64,000 bases of DNA from Rikenellaceae bacterium (GCA_021201795.1 JAJQEF010000020.1:1-64000), one strand, 5' to 3'; positions 18,885-29,010 are shown, counted from the first letter of the stretch. Notes: a model not told the origin generated them from the sequence alone. Numbers and translations are program-made.

Positions 18885-19260
18885 GAGATTTAGACTTTTG
18901 TTGTTATTTCATATGTTTGTTTCCGACATAATTTTAAAATCAATCCAATTAAAATACGCATAGAACATGCAAATATGTGCAAATTGATAAGTTCTTTATG
19001 CATTTTATTTTTAATGCATTTAAGTTAAAAATTGCCGCTGAATAAAGGTTATTGCTTTTACTTTTTTATTTAATTTGGTTAAGGGGTTATATAATGTGAG
19101 TTAAGGTAAAATATAACTATTTTGCTTAAACTTCGGGTTTGCGGTAATATCCGCAATATATATGCAAAAATAAGCGGTGATATATTTTTAATTTCACTTT
19201 AATTTTGTCGTATACATTTAAAATTTAAAAACCGCCAATAGTTAATTTAAAACTTTTAAT
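18885..19260. other. Intergenic AT-rich region, no gene seen
   Basis: About 375 bases between the AraC promoter and the first lyase remnant. It is AT-rich and holds no supported ORF or RNA. An AAACTTTTAATA stretch just before 19261 resembles the leaders of the lyase copies. Confidence 0.45.
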
Positions 19261-19443
19261 AATGAAGAGAGGTACTTATATTCTTAATTTCGATGAAGAA
19301 TACGTTGTACGGATATAACAAGCCGAATCATTTAGGTTCAGATATGTTCGATTATCGATAATGAAGGAGATTAAACACACATAGCTAGTTTCATAATTTT
19401 CAAATTTTCGAACACGAAGGAAGCCTCTTGCAGGGGAGGCTTT
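19261..19443 (+). pseudogene. Remnant of PL11-type lyase gene, copy A (leader and 3' end only)
   Basis: An ATG-headed fragment runs into a sequence matching the last codons and 3' flank of the intact lyase gene. The shared pieces are the words agccgaatca and ttaggttcagatatgttcga, then gagattaa followed by catatagct-like sequence. A terminator hairpin ends it (AAGCCTC/GAGGCTT, 19421-19442). Nearly the whole body of the gene is missing. The fragment looks like an internally deleted tandem copy. Confidence 0.7.
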
Positions 19444-19574
19444 CTTTCAAAACTTCAGATTGCTACAAATGTTACAATCAATGTAACATTTGAACTATAA
19501 AAATTAAAACGGATTAATTTTTTTGTGAAAAAATATGATTTAATATTTACTGACTTAAGCTAACTAAATTAAAT

Positions 19575-22500
19575 ATGAGACGATTTTTATTATTTATCGC
19601 GTCTTTTGCCGTGCTGTTTGCTGCATGTACAAAGGACGAAACAGAAACCGGAGTTAAGACTTCGAATGTGGAATTAAATGTAAATTCCCTGGGATTTTTC
19701 AGCTCGGGAGGGACGAAAACTTTTATTCTGACCGCCGACGGTGATTGGAAAATCGAAGGCGGTACAGACTGGTGTAACGTTTACCCGACCAGCGGAGGAA
19801 GCGGAACGCATACTATCAGTGTAACTGTAGATTCAAAAGAGCTTACTGAGGATCGTAATACTGTACTTACTATAGGAGATAAAAATTTTACGGTTACGCA
19901 GAAAAGAACTGGAGCGATGACTCTTACCCCAGCCAAATTCGAGGTGGGGCCTGAAGGTGGAACTATAGTTATAGAGGTTGACCATAATATGGATTTTAAT
20001 GTTATCATTCCGGAACAACACACCTGGTTGACCCGTGTTGAGAGTAAATCGCAAAAATCAAATGTTTATATAGAAGTCGGTGCATCCAGGGAATACGAAA
20101 AACGTGACGGTAGTCTGGTTATCGAAACCGAAGACGGGAACATTTCTGAAACGATCTATATCTATCAGGCGCAGAACGATTATTTGGTGCTTGGAAAAAA
20201 CCACCAAACACTTAATAATGAGGCACAGGTATATTCTGTAGAACTGCGTACCAATATAAATTATGATGTAGAGATCGAAGACGAACCGGAGTGGATCAGT
20301 GTTTCCGAAACAAAGGCAATACGCACGGACGTGGTTCGCTTCGATGTAAAAGCTTTGTCTGAAGAAGACGGTAACCGTGAAGCAATAATAACATTTATCG
20401 ACAAAAACTCGGGCAAATCCGATAAACTCGTTCTTTGCCAGCTGGCTGATGGAACGCTTATCGTTTCTAAATCCGTATTCGAATTCGATGCCAAAGGCGG
20501 CGCTGTCTATGCAATTCTTCTCGATACGGATTATACTACTGAGGTAATAAAAGGTATGAGCTGGCTTACTCCGGTTACGGAAGAGGAGGCTGCTGTCCTT
20601 GCGAAATCGGAATCATCTCAATTGGCTACTCAGAAATTATGGTTCCAGGCATTCCCTAACTATTCCAAAGAAGACAGGTACGGTGAAATAATGATTACCG
20701 ACGAATATAATGGAGTTACCGATGTTATTAAAGTATATCAGGATGCTAAGGATTTTTCGACGAATGATGAACGCACCAGCAGATTGATGGTTGCTTCGAT
20801 AAACAAATCGACAGGCAATACTTATCACAGATACGATAACGGCAAGATTCTTATTAGCTGGAGGATGCTGTTAAATGATACTCAGGAGACAGCGTTCGAC
20901 CTGTATCGGATGGTGGGAGGCGAGACAGTGAAGCTCAACAGTAGTCCGATCGTTAACACTACTAATTTCCAGGATACTGATTTCCCGACAGCGGATATAA
21001 CTTACATACTGAAATATGCAGATGACGATGTTGAACTGGATCGTTATACCATTACTCAGGAAAGGGTATCAGGTGGTCTTTGCTATACCAGATTCGATCT
21101 TAAAGAGACAGCATCCGATCCTAATTTAGGAGGAGGCAGTATAAAATATGTGGCTAACGATGCTACTGTGGGACATCTTCTCGGAAGAGACGATTACCAG
21201 ATGGTTATCAGGCGTAATGCATCTGCAACAGGTCAGGATGGCGACGATGATGAAGACGGAGGTACTTCGGATACTGATATATATAGTCCGGTTATTCTCG
21301 AGGCTTACGAACTTGACGGAACATTCCTGTGGAGCGTTATTCTTGGACCTAATATAGTAAGTTATAATGGCGTTTGCTTCCCTACAATAGATATGAATGG
21401 TGACGGTGTTGATGAAATAATCGTAAAAACCTCCGAAGGAACCATATTCGGAGACGGTAAGAAAATCGGTGACGTAAATAAAGGCGGTATAATAGATTAC
21501 AGACCGCAGATTCCGGCAGGTCAAACGTTCCCTCGCGGACAGGTGGACTTCCTGTCTATACTCGACGGCCGTACCGGAGCTGAAATCGCAAGAGCGCCTT
21601 ATATCCCTCTGGGAGACAGTAGTACGGCTTGGGGAGATAATTATTGGAAACGAGCGAACAGTATCCGTATTACAGCCGGTTTGCTGCCTACTCCCCGCGG
21701 ACCTAAGATGTGTGCAATGGCATGTAGGGGTATCTATGCGAAGTCTGTGGTCGAAGCATGGGAATATAATCCCAAAGGCGACGTCATCGATGATAATACC
21801 ACACTTGCCAATATGGAAAAATTATGGAAGTTCGATTCGGATGATTATCCTAAAACTTATGACGGACAGGGCTGCCATAGTGTGAGTGTCGGTGACGTCG
21901 ACGGAGATGGTTGCGATGAATTGGTTTACGGAGGTATGACAATAGATCATGACGGTACGGGATTGAATACGAGCGGATTGGGGCATGGCGACCAGTTACA
22001 CCTCGGAGATTTCGATCCACGCAATGCAGGACTTGAGATATATCAGTGTTACGAAACGGGCCTTACACAGTCGTCATTGAGGGACGCGCGTACGAACCGT
22101 AACCTGGTAAGATTTATGGGCTCTTCTAACGGAGATATGGGACGTGCTATTATCGGGGACTTCCATCCGGACTTCTATGGCTGCGAGATGTTCCAGTATG
22201 AGGCTTCAGGTCCTAAGAAATTGTACGATATCGATGGTAATTATACGGGGTATGATGTAAATACTGCTCCTAATATGGCTATATGGTTTACCGGTTCATT
22301 AAACAGACAGACATATAACGGTAATACGATAGACCATGCGTTCACATATAATTCCGTTAACGGTAACAGTAACGGTACGAGGGTGCTTACATTGAATTCG
22401 GTGCATTTCGATGTTACTACCATAAACAGTACCAAGAGCAATCCTTGCTGGTACGGCGACATAATGGGAGACTGGAGGGAAGAGATCATCATGCCGAGCC

Positions 22501-22673
22501 AGGACCTTCAAAGTATCCTGATCTTCTCATCCTGGTTCTACACGGAATATAAGATACCGTATCTTATGAGTGACCATGTTTACAAAATGAGTGCGATGAA
22601 CCAGCATGTAGGGTACAACCAGCCGAATCACGTAGGTTATTACTTAGGTTCAGATATGTTCGATAATAAATAA
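19575..22673 (+). CDS. Rhamnogalacturonan lyase (PL11-like) with BACON domains
   Basis: A 1032-residue secreted lipoprotein (MRRFLLFIASFAVLFAACTKDE, lipobox Cys18). Residues about 28-395 are four BACON-type beta-sandwich repeats (e.g. FFSSGGTKTFILTADGDWKIE and GPEGGTIVIEVDHNMDFNV). From about 400 a catalytic region like family 11 rhamnogalacturonan lyases begins: GKILISWRMLLNDTQETAFDLYR, then a calcium-binding beta-propeller with DMNGDGVDEIIVKTSEGT, DVDGDGCDELVYGG and GDWREEIIMPS. The family cleaves rhamnogalacturonan I by beta-elimination; BACON repeats usually hold the enzyme off the surface. An Asp-rich insert (GDDDEDGG, about 556) is unusual. No SusC/SusD pair lies in the window. Confidence 0.88.
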   Translation: MRRFLLFIASFAVLFAACTKDETETGVKTSNVELNVNSLGFFSSGGTKTFILTADGDWKIEGGTDWCNVYPTSGGSGTHTISVTVDSKELTEDRNTVLTIGDKNFTVTQKRTGAMTLTPAKFEVGPEGGTIVIEVDHNMDFNVIIPEQHTWLTRVESKSQKSNVYIEVGASREYEKRDGSLVIETEDGNISETIYIYQAQNDYLVLGKNHQTLNNEAQVYSVELRTNINYDVEIEDEPEWISVSETKAIRTDVVRFDVKALSEEDGNREAIITFIDKNSGKSDKLVLCQLADGTLIVSKSVFEFDAKGGAVYAILLDTDYTTEVIKGMSWLTPVTEEEAAVLAKSESSQLATQKLWFQAFPNYSKEDRYGEIMITDEYNGVTDVIKVYQDAKDFSTNDERTSRLMVASINKSTGNTYHRYDNGKILISWRMLLNDTQETAFDLYRMVGGETVKLNSSPIVNTTNFQDTDFPTADITYILKYADDDVELDRYTITQERVSGGLCYTRFDLKETASDPNLGGGSIKYVANDATVGHLLGRDDYQMVIRRNASATGQDGDDDEDGGTSDTDIYSPVILEAYELDGTFLWSVILGPNIVSYNGVCFPTIDMNGDGVDEIIVKTSEGTIFGDGKKIGDVNKGGIIDYRPQIPAGQTFPRGQVDFLSILDGRTGAEIARAPYIPLGDSSTAWGDNYWKRANSIRITAGLLPTPRGPKMCAMACRGIYAKSVVEAWEYNPKGDVIDDNTTLANMEKLWKFDSDDYPKTYDGQGCHSVSVGDVDGDGCDELVYGGMTIDHDGTGLNTSGLGHGDQLHLGDFDPRNAGLEIYQCYETGLTQSSLRDARTNRNLVRFMGSSNGDMGRAIIGDFHPDFYGCEMFQYEASGPKKLYDIDGNYTGYDVNTAPNMAIWFTGSLNRQTYNGNTIDHAFTYNSVNGNSNGTRVLTLNSVHFDVTTINSTKSNPCWYGDIMGDWREEIIMPSQDLQSILIFSSWFYTEYKIPYLMSDHVYKMSAMNQHVGYNQPNHVGYYLGSDMFDNK

Positions 22674-22732
22674 TTGACGGAGATTAACCCATATAGCTAA
22701 ATTTCATAATTTTCAATCTTCGAATAAAGAGA

Positions 22733-22764
22733 GAAGCCCTGTAGAGGTAAAGGGCTTCTTTATT
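22733..22764 (+). terminator. Terminator of the lyase gene
   Basis: GAAGCCCT and AGGGCTTC arms with a 10-base loop, then TTTATT, about 60 bases past the stop codon. Confidence 0.85.
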
Positions 22765-22849
22765 GGCAAATGTTTAGAAGCATGTAAAGAAAATACAGAT
22801 TTACTTTTTAGATAAGTTTGGATGCCAAATGGGTAAGGGCTGAGTATGA

Positions 22850-22998
22850 TTTTATGTATAACCAGCCTGCCCCATGCGGGATCTAACGAGAATAAGAATG
22901 TCCGGATAACAGTACTTTGATTGAGATTAAACCCACATAGCTAATTTCATAATTTCAGTTTCGGACATTGAGAGAGCCTTCTGAAATGGAAGGCTCTA
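22850..22998 (+). pseudogene. Remnant of lyase gene, copy C (3' end and terminator)
   Basis: The words taaccagcctg and catgcgggat match the coding segment for YNQP(T)HTGF near the end of the lyase and of copy D. They are followed by the shared 3' flank (gagattaaacccacatagct) and a hairpin (AGAGCCTTC/GAAGGCTCT, 22973-22997). Only a few dozen coding bases survive. Confidence 0.6.
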
Positions 22999-23127
22999 TT
23001 TTTATAATACGTCTGGTATTGCAGCAGTTGTTGTGTGGTTTTGCAGCATTAGAATCATAATGAATAAATATTTATTTCATTTGAGAAATTATTTTAATGT
23101 TTCAAATCTTGCTAACTTAAAACTATA

Positions 23128-23386
23128 ATTAAATGAATCGTAAACGGAACCAAAGCGAATCCTTCCTTTTATGGCGATATATTCGGTGACTGGAGGAAAG
23201 AAATAATAATGCCGAGCTACGGATCTGCTGACGCTTCAGATCTTCTCGACATGGTTCCCTACGGATCATAAAATACCTTATCTGATGAACGACCATGTTT
23301 ACAAACTCAGTGCGATGAATTCGCATGTAGGTTATAACCAGCCGACTCATACGGGATTCTATCTCGGCTCGGGAATGTTCGATTAA
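23128..23386 (+). pseudogene. Remnant of lyase gene, copy D (last ~80 codons, frameshifted)
   Basis: Reading across a frame change near 23230-23245 gives a peptide aligned to the intact lyase C-terminus: NPSFYGDIFGDWRKEIIMPS, then IFSTWFPTDHKIPYLMNDHV, then YNQPTHTGFYLGSGMFD and a stop at 23384-23386. The intact gene reads NPCWYGDIMGDWREEIIMPS and KIPYLMSDHVYKMSAMN. Upstream, an ATG preceded by an AT-rich leader sits directly against the C-terminal segment, again as if the middle had been deleted. Confidence 0.8.
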
Positions 23387-23404
23387 ATATCCGACCGAAC
23401 AGAC

Positions 23405-23443
23405 TAATAATAAAACCGTCCGTTTAGGGAAGGTTTTATTATT
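23405..23443 (+). terminator. Terminator after remnant D
   Basis: TAATAATAAAACC and GGTTTTATTATT arms with a loop of about 14 bases, then a T run. Confidence 0.7.
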
Positions 23444-23625
23444 TTTATGGGTATTTATCCTATTTTAATCTTATTTTACCGGAAAACTCAAGTTCCGCAA
23501 AAAATATGCAAAGATACGCATAGTGTTCGTATGAGATTAAGGTAATTTTGCATTTAAGGAGATATAGTTCCAATAATAAAGGTTTTAGGCTTAATAAGGA
23601 AAATAAATAAACTAACTTTAAGAGA

Positions 23626-26601
23626 ATGAAAAAACTACTGGTTTTAATGCTGTGTTCGGTCTTTATACTGAATATCGATGCATTTGCAAATGAGTCGGGA
23701 AGGAAACGATACAATTTCAATTCCGAATGGAAGGTTTTTGTAGGCGATACTCTCGGTGCTGAAACTAAACAATTCAACGATGCCCAGTGGAAAGGCGTCA
23801 CACTTCCTCATTCATGGAACGAAGACGATGCATTTCGTCTCGCTTTAAACCGACTTCCTAAGGGCATTGCATGGTACAGAAAAACTTTCAACCTGCCTGA
23901 ATCTGCGAGCGGACAGAAAATATTTTTTGAATTCGAGGGATTGAGGCAAGCCGGAACAGTATACGTGAACGGACAGGAAGTCATTCTCCATGAAAACGGG
24001 GTTATGGCGTTCGGTATCGATGTTACGGATGTGGTAAATTTCGGTAATGAGCCTAATATTATTGCAGTAAGGACTGATAATGCCGGTAATTATAGGGGAA
24101 AGGCTACCGGAGTAAACTTCCAGTGGAACCACAGTTCTTTCTTTTATGTAAGTTACGGAGGGCTTAATAAAAACGTGATCCTTCATACTGTTCCGCGTAC
24201 ATATCAGACTCTTCCGTTATACAGCAATCTCGGAACTACCGGAGTTTATGTTTATGCTACTGATATAGATATTAAGGGTGCAACGGCAATTATAAATGCC
24301 GAATCCGAGGTCAAGAATGAAACGGACGCTACCCGCACGCTCCAGTATGCTGTACAGATCAGGGATATGGCTAATAAAGTAGTTGCCGAATTCAATGGTG
24401 AAACTTTGACTATTAACGCAGGCGCTACGAAAACCTTCCGTGCTTCCCAAAAAGTAAAAGGTCTTAACTTCTGGAGCTGGGGTTACGGATATCTTTATGA
24501 TGTAGTGACCGTGCTTAAAGAGAATGGGAAAATTATAGATGAGGTTACGACAAAGACCGGATTCCGCAAAACTAAATTCGGAGAAGGTCAGGTATGGCTT
24601 AACGACCGTGTTCTTCAGTTTAAAGGTTTTGCCCAGAGAACTACCAATGAATGGCCTGCGATAGGCAACAGTGTGCCTGCGTGGCTGAGCGATTATTCTA
24701 ATCAGCTTATGGTCGAGACTAACGCCAATCTTGTAAGATGGATGCATGTGACTCCATGGAAACAGGATGTGGAATCTTGCGACAGGGTAGGTTTGATACA
24801 GGCCATACCTGCCGGTGACTCGGAAAAAGATGTGCAAGGGAGACAGTGGGAGCAGCGTGTGGAACTGATGAGGGACGCGATTATTTATAACCGCAACAAT
24901 CCGAGTGTGCTTATGTACGAATGCGGAAACCACCGTATATCATATGAACATATGAACGACATGAAGGCTCTGCGTGATATGTACGATCCTTACGGAGGGC
25001 GTGCCATAGGATCCCGTGAAATGCTCGATGTGGATAATGCGGAATGGGGCGGTGAAATGCTCTATGTAAATCATAGTGCCAAGCACCCTATGTGGGCTAC
25101 TGAATATATGCGCGACGAAGGACTCAGGAAATACTGGGACGAATACTCGTATCCTTACCATAAAGAAGGCGATGGCCCATTGTATCGCGATGCTCCCGCT
25201 CCTGAATATAACCATAACCAGGATGTGATGACTGTGGAAATGATCCGCCGCTGGTTCGATTATTTCGAAGCACGTCCGGGTACCGGACATCGCGTAAGCT
25301 CCGGCGGTACTAAAATTATATTCTCGGATACCAACACCCATTACAGGGGCGCGGAAAATTACCGAAGAAGCGGTGTGGTGGATCCGATGCGTATAGCGAA
25401 AGACGGTTACGGAGCTCATAAGGTAATGTGGGACGGTTGGGTCGATATCGAAAATTACCGTACTTATATTATCGGACACTGGAATTATGATAATAATGTA
25501 GTTAAGGATCTTTATGTGATATCCGCTGCTCCAAAGGTGGAACTGTATCTGAACGGTAGATCTTTAGGAGAAGCCGTAAGGGATTACCATTTCCTCCATA
25601 CATTCAAAGAAGTAAAATTCGAAGCAGGTACGCTGCGTGCCGTTAGCTACGATGAAAAAGGAAAAGAATTGAGTTCTTACGAATTGCAAACCGCAGGCGA
25701 ACCTGCTGCGATCCGTATGAAGTCTATGATGTCCCCTGCTGGTTGGATGGCTGACGGACACGACCTTACTCTCGTTGAAATAGAAGTCGTAGATGCCGAA
25801 GGACGCCGTTGTCCGCTTGCAAACGATCTTATTAGTTTCGACCTTCAAGGTCCGGCTGAATGGCGCGGCGGTATAGCTCAGGGTCCTGGTAATTTTATAC
25901 TTTCAAAAGATCTTCCGGTAGAGTGCGGGGTGAACAGGGCATTGATACGTTCGACTCCACAGGCAGGAAGGGTAAAACTTACCGCTACGGGTAAAGGTTT
26001 GAAATCTGCTTCTTTGGAATTCGAAACTGTTCCTGTGAAGGTCGACGGAGGACTCAGCGAAACGTTCCAGGCTGATTATCTCGAGTCTTATCTCGACAGA
26101 GGGCCGACTCCGAAAACCGCTTCATATAAAGTCAGCCGTAATGCTGTCGAAGTAACTTCCGTAACGGCAGTCTCTGGTCAGGAAAATGCTTATAAAAGTT
26201 ACGACGACAATGAAAACTCATTATAGGAGAACGACGGACAGTTGTCTACCGCATGGATACAATACACTCTCGAGCGCGAAGCTGAACTGTCCGAGGTTTG
26301 TGTGAAACTTGCCGGATGGAGAGCTACAAGTTATCCTATCGAAGTTTATATGGACGGTAAGAAAGTATGGTCGGGAACGACGAAGAGAAGTCTCGGTTAT
26401 GTCACATTGAAATTCGAACCTGTGAAAGGAAAGAACGTAATGGTAAGGCTTACCGGTGAAAGTTCCGAAGAAGATGCTTTTGCTGGAATCGTCGAGGTGG
26501 ATCCTAATGTGGTAATGGATATATTTAAAAATTCGGCTAATAAAGATGCTAAAGGGCAGCTCAGAATTGTAGAAATAGAATTTTACGAAAAAGCTCAATA
26601 A
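23626..26601 (+). pseudogene. GH2-family glycoside hydrolase, interrupted by in-frame TAG
   Basis: Secreted glycosidase (signal MKKLLVLMLCSVFILNIDAFA). Order: GH2 sugar-binding jelly roll (about 30-200), Ig-like domain (about 210-310), TIM barrel (about 315-590), a DUF4982-like domain (VELYLNGRSLGEAV...), and a further Ig-like domain. A TAG at 26224-26226 interrupts the frame, which stays open to 26601 with a discoidin-like C-terminal module (LSTAWIQYTLEREAELSEVCVKLAGW). Related proteins have Trp near this point. The first 866 residues hold every catalytic domain and could work alone. The barrel shows YECGNH (E432, N435) where classical members have GNE, and WATEYM (E493) as the likely nucleophile. 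Substrate unknown; pectic side chains are plausible. Confidence 0.82.
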
Positions 26602-26615
26602 GATTAGTTAGTTTG

Positions 26616-26655
26616 TTAGGAAGGGCCGGTCTTGAAAAAGACCGGCCCTTCCTAA
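26616..26655. terminator. Long perfect hairpin after the GH2 gene
   Basis: Eighteen-base perfectly paired arms (TTAGGAAGGGCCGGTCTT and complement) with a four-base loop, starting 14 bases past the stop. No T tract follows, so it may act as an mRNA 3' stabiliser as well as, or instead of, an intrinsic terminator. Confidence 0.7.
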
Positions 26656-26828
26656 TGCCCGGAGTTTTACGGAAAAACTCAGATGCGGAAGTCAATCTTA
26701 AAGAACTTGAAAACGGAATGAAAATAAAAAAATAAAGAATGGAGATTGATGACTTAAAGCATGGAATTGTGGTTTATTTTTCGACCCGGTAACTTCCGTG
26801 TCGTTTTTTTACATACATTTGTTTTATT

Positions 26829-27418
26829 ATGGAATATACATGCAAGTACCTCGAGGAATCGCGAAGATTGACAGTAGAGGCCAATAAGATAATCCGGGAG
26901 CTTCGCATCCGGGAGATATGGGAAGAGTCAGGTGCGGAAGTGAATCAGGTCGGATCTCTCCGCATGGGACTGTTAGGTAAGAACCGGGATATGGATTTTC
27001 ACGTTTATACCGATATTCTGAATGTGGAGCGGAGCTTTTCCGTGGTGGGAAAATAGCCGAACATCCCGCAGTCGTGAAAACTGCCTTTATTAATCTGCAA
27101 CATACGGAGGAAAAATGTGTCGAATGGCACCTTTGGTATAACGATAACTCAGAGAAACTTTGGCAGATCGATATAATACAAATACTGAAAGACTCGAAAT
27201 ACGACGGTTATTTTGAAAAGGTCGCTGATGATATTTTAGCGACTTCCACTCCGGAACAACGCGAACTTATAATTAAAATGAAGCATGAAACTCCGGATGA
27301 AATCAAAATTCCGGGAATGGAATATTATATTGCCGTAATCAAACACGGAATAAAAAATTACAGTGATTTTACCGATTGGAGAAATGAACATAAATTCGAC
27401 GGAATAATAGAATGGTAA
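26829..27418 (+). pseudogene. Nucleotidyltransferase-like protein, frameshifted
   Basis: Two frames together encode a protein of about 195 residues. The first part carries EVNQVGSLRMGLLGKNRDMDFHVYTD, a GS...(x)DxD pattern of the polymerase-beta-like nucleotidyltransferase fold. The second part (IAEHPAVVKTAFINLQHTEEKCVEWHLWY...) continues as expected. The frame is lost in the A4 run at 27050-27053; one added A joins VVGK to IAEHP. The substrate is not recognisable. Either a recent mutation or a sequencing indel would explain it. Confidence 0.65.
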
Positions 27419-27472
27419 TTTCTTTAATTAACAGTAATTTTGCATTTTAAGGTATGATTTTGGAATAAAGTT

Positions 27473-27994
27473 ATGGAAAACAGTTTCTTTTCCTCTATAA
27501 ACATGGAAGATTGTTTACTTCAGATAATAAGTACAGTCATAGCGATCCTGTTGCTGTGGATGTTTAAGTATTTGGCTCATAAGCTGACCAATAGTTACGG
27601 TACTAAACTGAGAAAATCCGAGATCAGAAAAAAACAGATCCGACAGTTGATTTCGATTTCTCTCAACCTATTGTTTATTATTATCATAGCTATTATATGG
27701 GGGGTGCAGACGCGTAATCTGTTCGTTGCCCTGTCTTCTATTTTTGCCGTGATCGGAGTTGCATTGTTTGCACAGTGGTCAGTACTCAGTAATGTAACCG
27801 CAGGAGTTATTATGTACTTCAGCGCTCCGTTCCGTGTGGGAGATAACATAAGGATCATCGATAAGGATGCTCCGATAGAAGCCGTAATTGAGAATATCCA
27901 GACATTTTATACGCATATCCGTACGAAGGATAACGAGCTCATCGTCCTTCCCAATAACCTCTTCCTGCAAAAAATCGTTTCTATAAAGGAGTAG
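27473..27994 (+). CDS. Small MscS-type channel protein
   Basis: A 173-residue membrane protein. There are three hydrophobic segments (about 15-37, 58-80 and 85-100), then the MscS pore helix and beta domain (IFAVIGVALFAQWSVLSNVTAGVIMYFSAPFRVGDNIRIID ... DNELIVLPNNLFLQKIV). It lacks the C-terminal alpha/beta domain of full-length MscS and ends just after the beta domain, a known short architecture in Bacteroidota. A TAATTTTG box at 27435-27442 is a plausible -7 element. Confidence 0.88.
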   Translation: MENSFFSSINMEDCLLQIISTVIAILLLWMFKYLAHKLTNSYGTKLRKSEIRKKQIRQLISISLNLLFIIIIAIIWGVQTRNLFVALSSIFAVIGVALFAQWSVLSNVTAGVIMYFSAPFRVGDNIRIIDKDAPIEAVIENIQTFYTHIRTKDNELIVLPNNLFLQKIVSIKE

Positions 27995-28041
27995 GAATAA
28001 TTTTCGCATACGATTAAACCTGTCGTGTTCGTTTTATTATT

Positions 28042-28968
28042 ATGATTTTAAGTGTAAGCCGTAGAACGGATATACCTGCCTTTTACCCGGACTGGTTCTA
28101 TAACAGGATTGGCGAGGGGTTTCTGTGTGTCCGTAATCCGATGAATTATCATCAGGTAAGCAAGGTTGCTTTGAACTCTGATGTGGTCGACTGCATCTCT
28201 TTCGGGACAAAGGACCCGGGGCCGATGATCCCGAGATTAAACGAATTGGACAGCTATAAATATTATTTTCAGGTGACGGTTAATCCTTACGGTTCTGTAT
28301 TGGAACGTTCGGTGCCGGAAATGGAAAAAGTTACTGAATCAATGATCGATATATCTGTAAAGACAGACACCAGCCGTGTCATCTGGCGTTATGATCCTGT
28401 TTTTTATACCGACAAGTTAGGTTTGGAAGAGCATCTCGGTTTTTTTGCAGAAACGGCTAAACGTTTGAGCGGATATGTACGCAGATGTATTATAGGATAT
28501 CTGCATCTATATAATAAAACGACAAGGAATATCCAAGGACTTCCCGTAAGGGCGCTGTCCCCGGAAGAAGCGGTTGATATCTCATGCAGGCTTAAGGAAA
28601 TTGCAGAGCAGTACGGTATCGAGCTAATGTCGTGTTCGGATTCTTTGGGTTTGGAGAAATACGGTATAGGAAAAGCTGCCTGTATCGATCCGGTATTGAT
28701 ATCGGAAATATGCGGTTATACCGTATCTGTTAAAAAAGACCGCAACCAGCGTCCGGTATGTAATTGTGCAGAAAGTATAGATATCGGAGAATACGGTTCC
28801 TGTCCCCATGGATGCCTCTATTGCTATGCTAATAAAACCCCCGGTGAAGCGGACAGGAATCACAGGCTTCACGATCCGGATTCCCCTTTATTGCTGGGAA
28901 ATATAATGGAGGACGATATTGTCAAAGTCAGAAAAATAGTTTCTTTTAGAACCAATACTTTGTTTTAG
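28042..28968 (+). CDS. DUF1848 family protein
   Basis: A 308-residue protein of the DUF1848 family, recognised by its start (ILSVSRRTDIPAFYPDWFYNRI) and by a C-terminal cysteine cluster (CNCAESIDIGEYGSCPHGCLYCYAN) that resembles a metal or iron-sulfur site. The family has a TIM-barrel-like fold related to radical SAM or spore photoproduct lyase-like proteins; its reaction is unknown to me. The gene is convergent with the nitroreductase gene. Confidence 0.85.
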   Translation: MILSVSRRTDIPAFYPDWFYNRIGEGFLCVRNPMNYHQVSKVALNSDVVDCISFGTKDPGPMIPRLNELDSYKYYFQVTVNPYGSVLERSVPEMEKVTESMIDISVKTDTSRVIWRYDPVFYTDKLGLEEHLGFFAETAKRLSGYVRRCIIGYLHLYNKTTRNIQGLPVRALSPEEAVDISCRLKEIAEQYGIELMSCSDSLGLEKYGIGKAACIDPVLISEICGYTVSVKKDRNQRPVCNCAESIDIGEYGSCPHGCLYCYANKTPGEADRNHRLHDPDSPLLLGNIMEDDIVKVRKIVSFRTNTLF

Positions 28969-28979
28969 ATAATAAAAAA

Positions 28980-29003
28980 GCACCGGTTTGGAAGTTCCGG
29001 TGC
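28980..29003. terminator. Terminator between DUF1848 gene and nitroreductase gene
   Basis: GCACCGG and CCGGTGC arms with a 10-base loop and an A run upstream; it lies between convergent stop codons. Confidence 0.8.
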
Positions 29004-29010
29004 CTGATCT

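Noticed and set aside
22972-23000. Hairpin array at 19.4, 22.7, 23.0 and 23.4 kb as a CRISPR-like repeat
   Set aside because: Stem sequences differ from one another and the spacing is irregular; they are separate terminators attached to lyase gene copies.
23626-26601. TAG readthrough or suppressor recoding as a deliberate mechanism in the GH2 gene
   Set aside because: TAG also interrupts the decayed oleate hydratase gene and TAG stops end intact genes such as rny; no recoding signal was seen around 26224.
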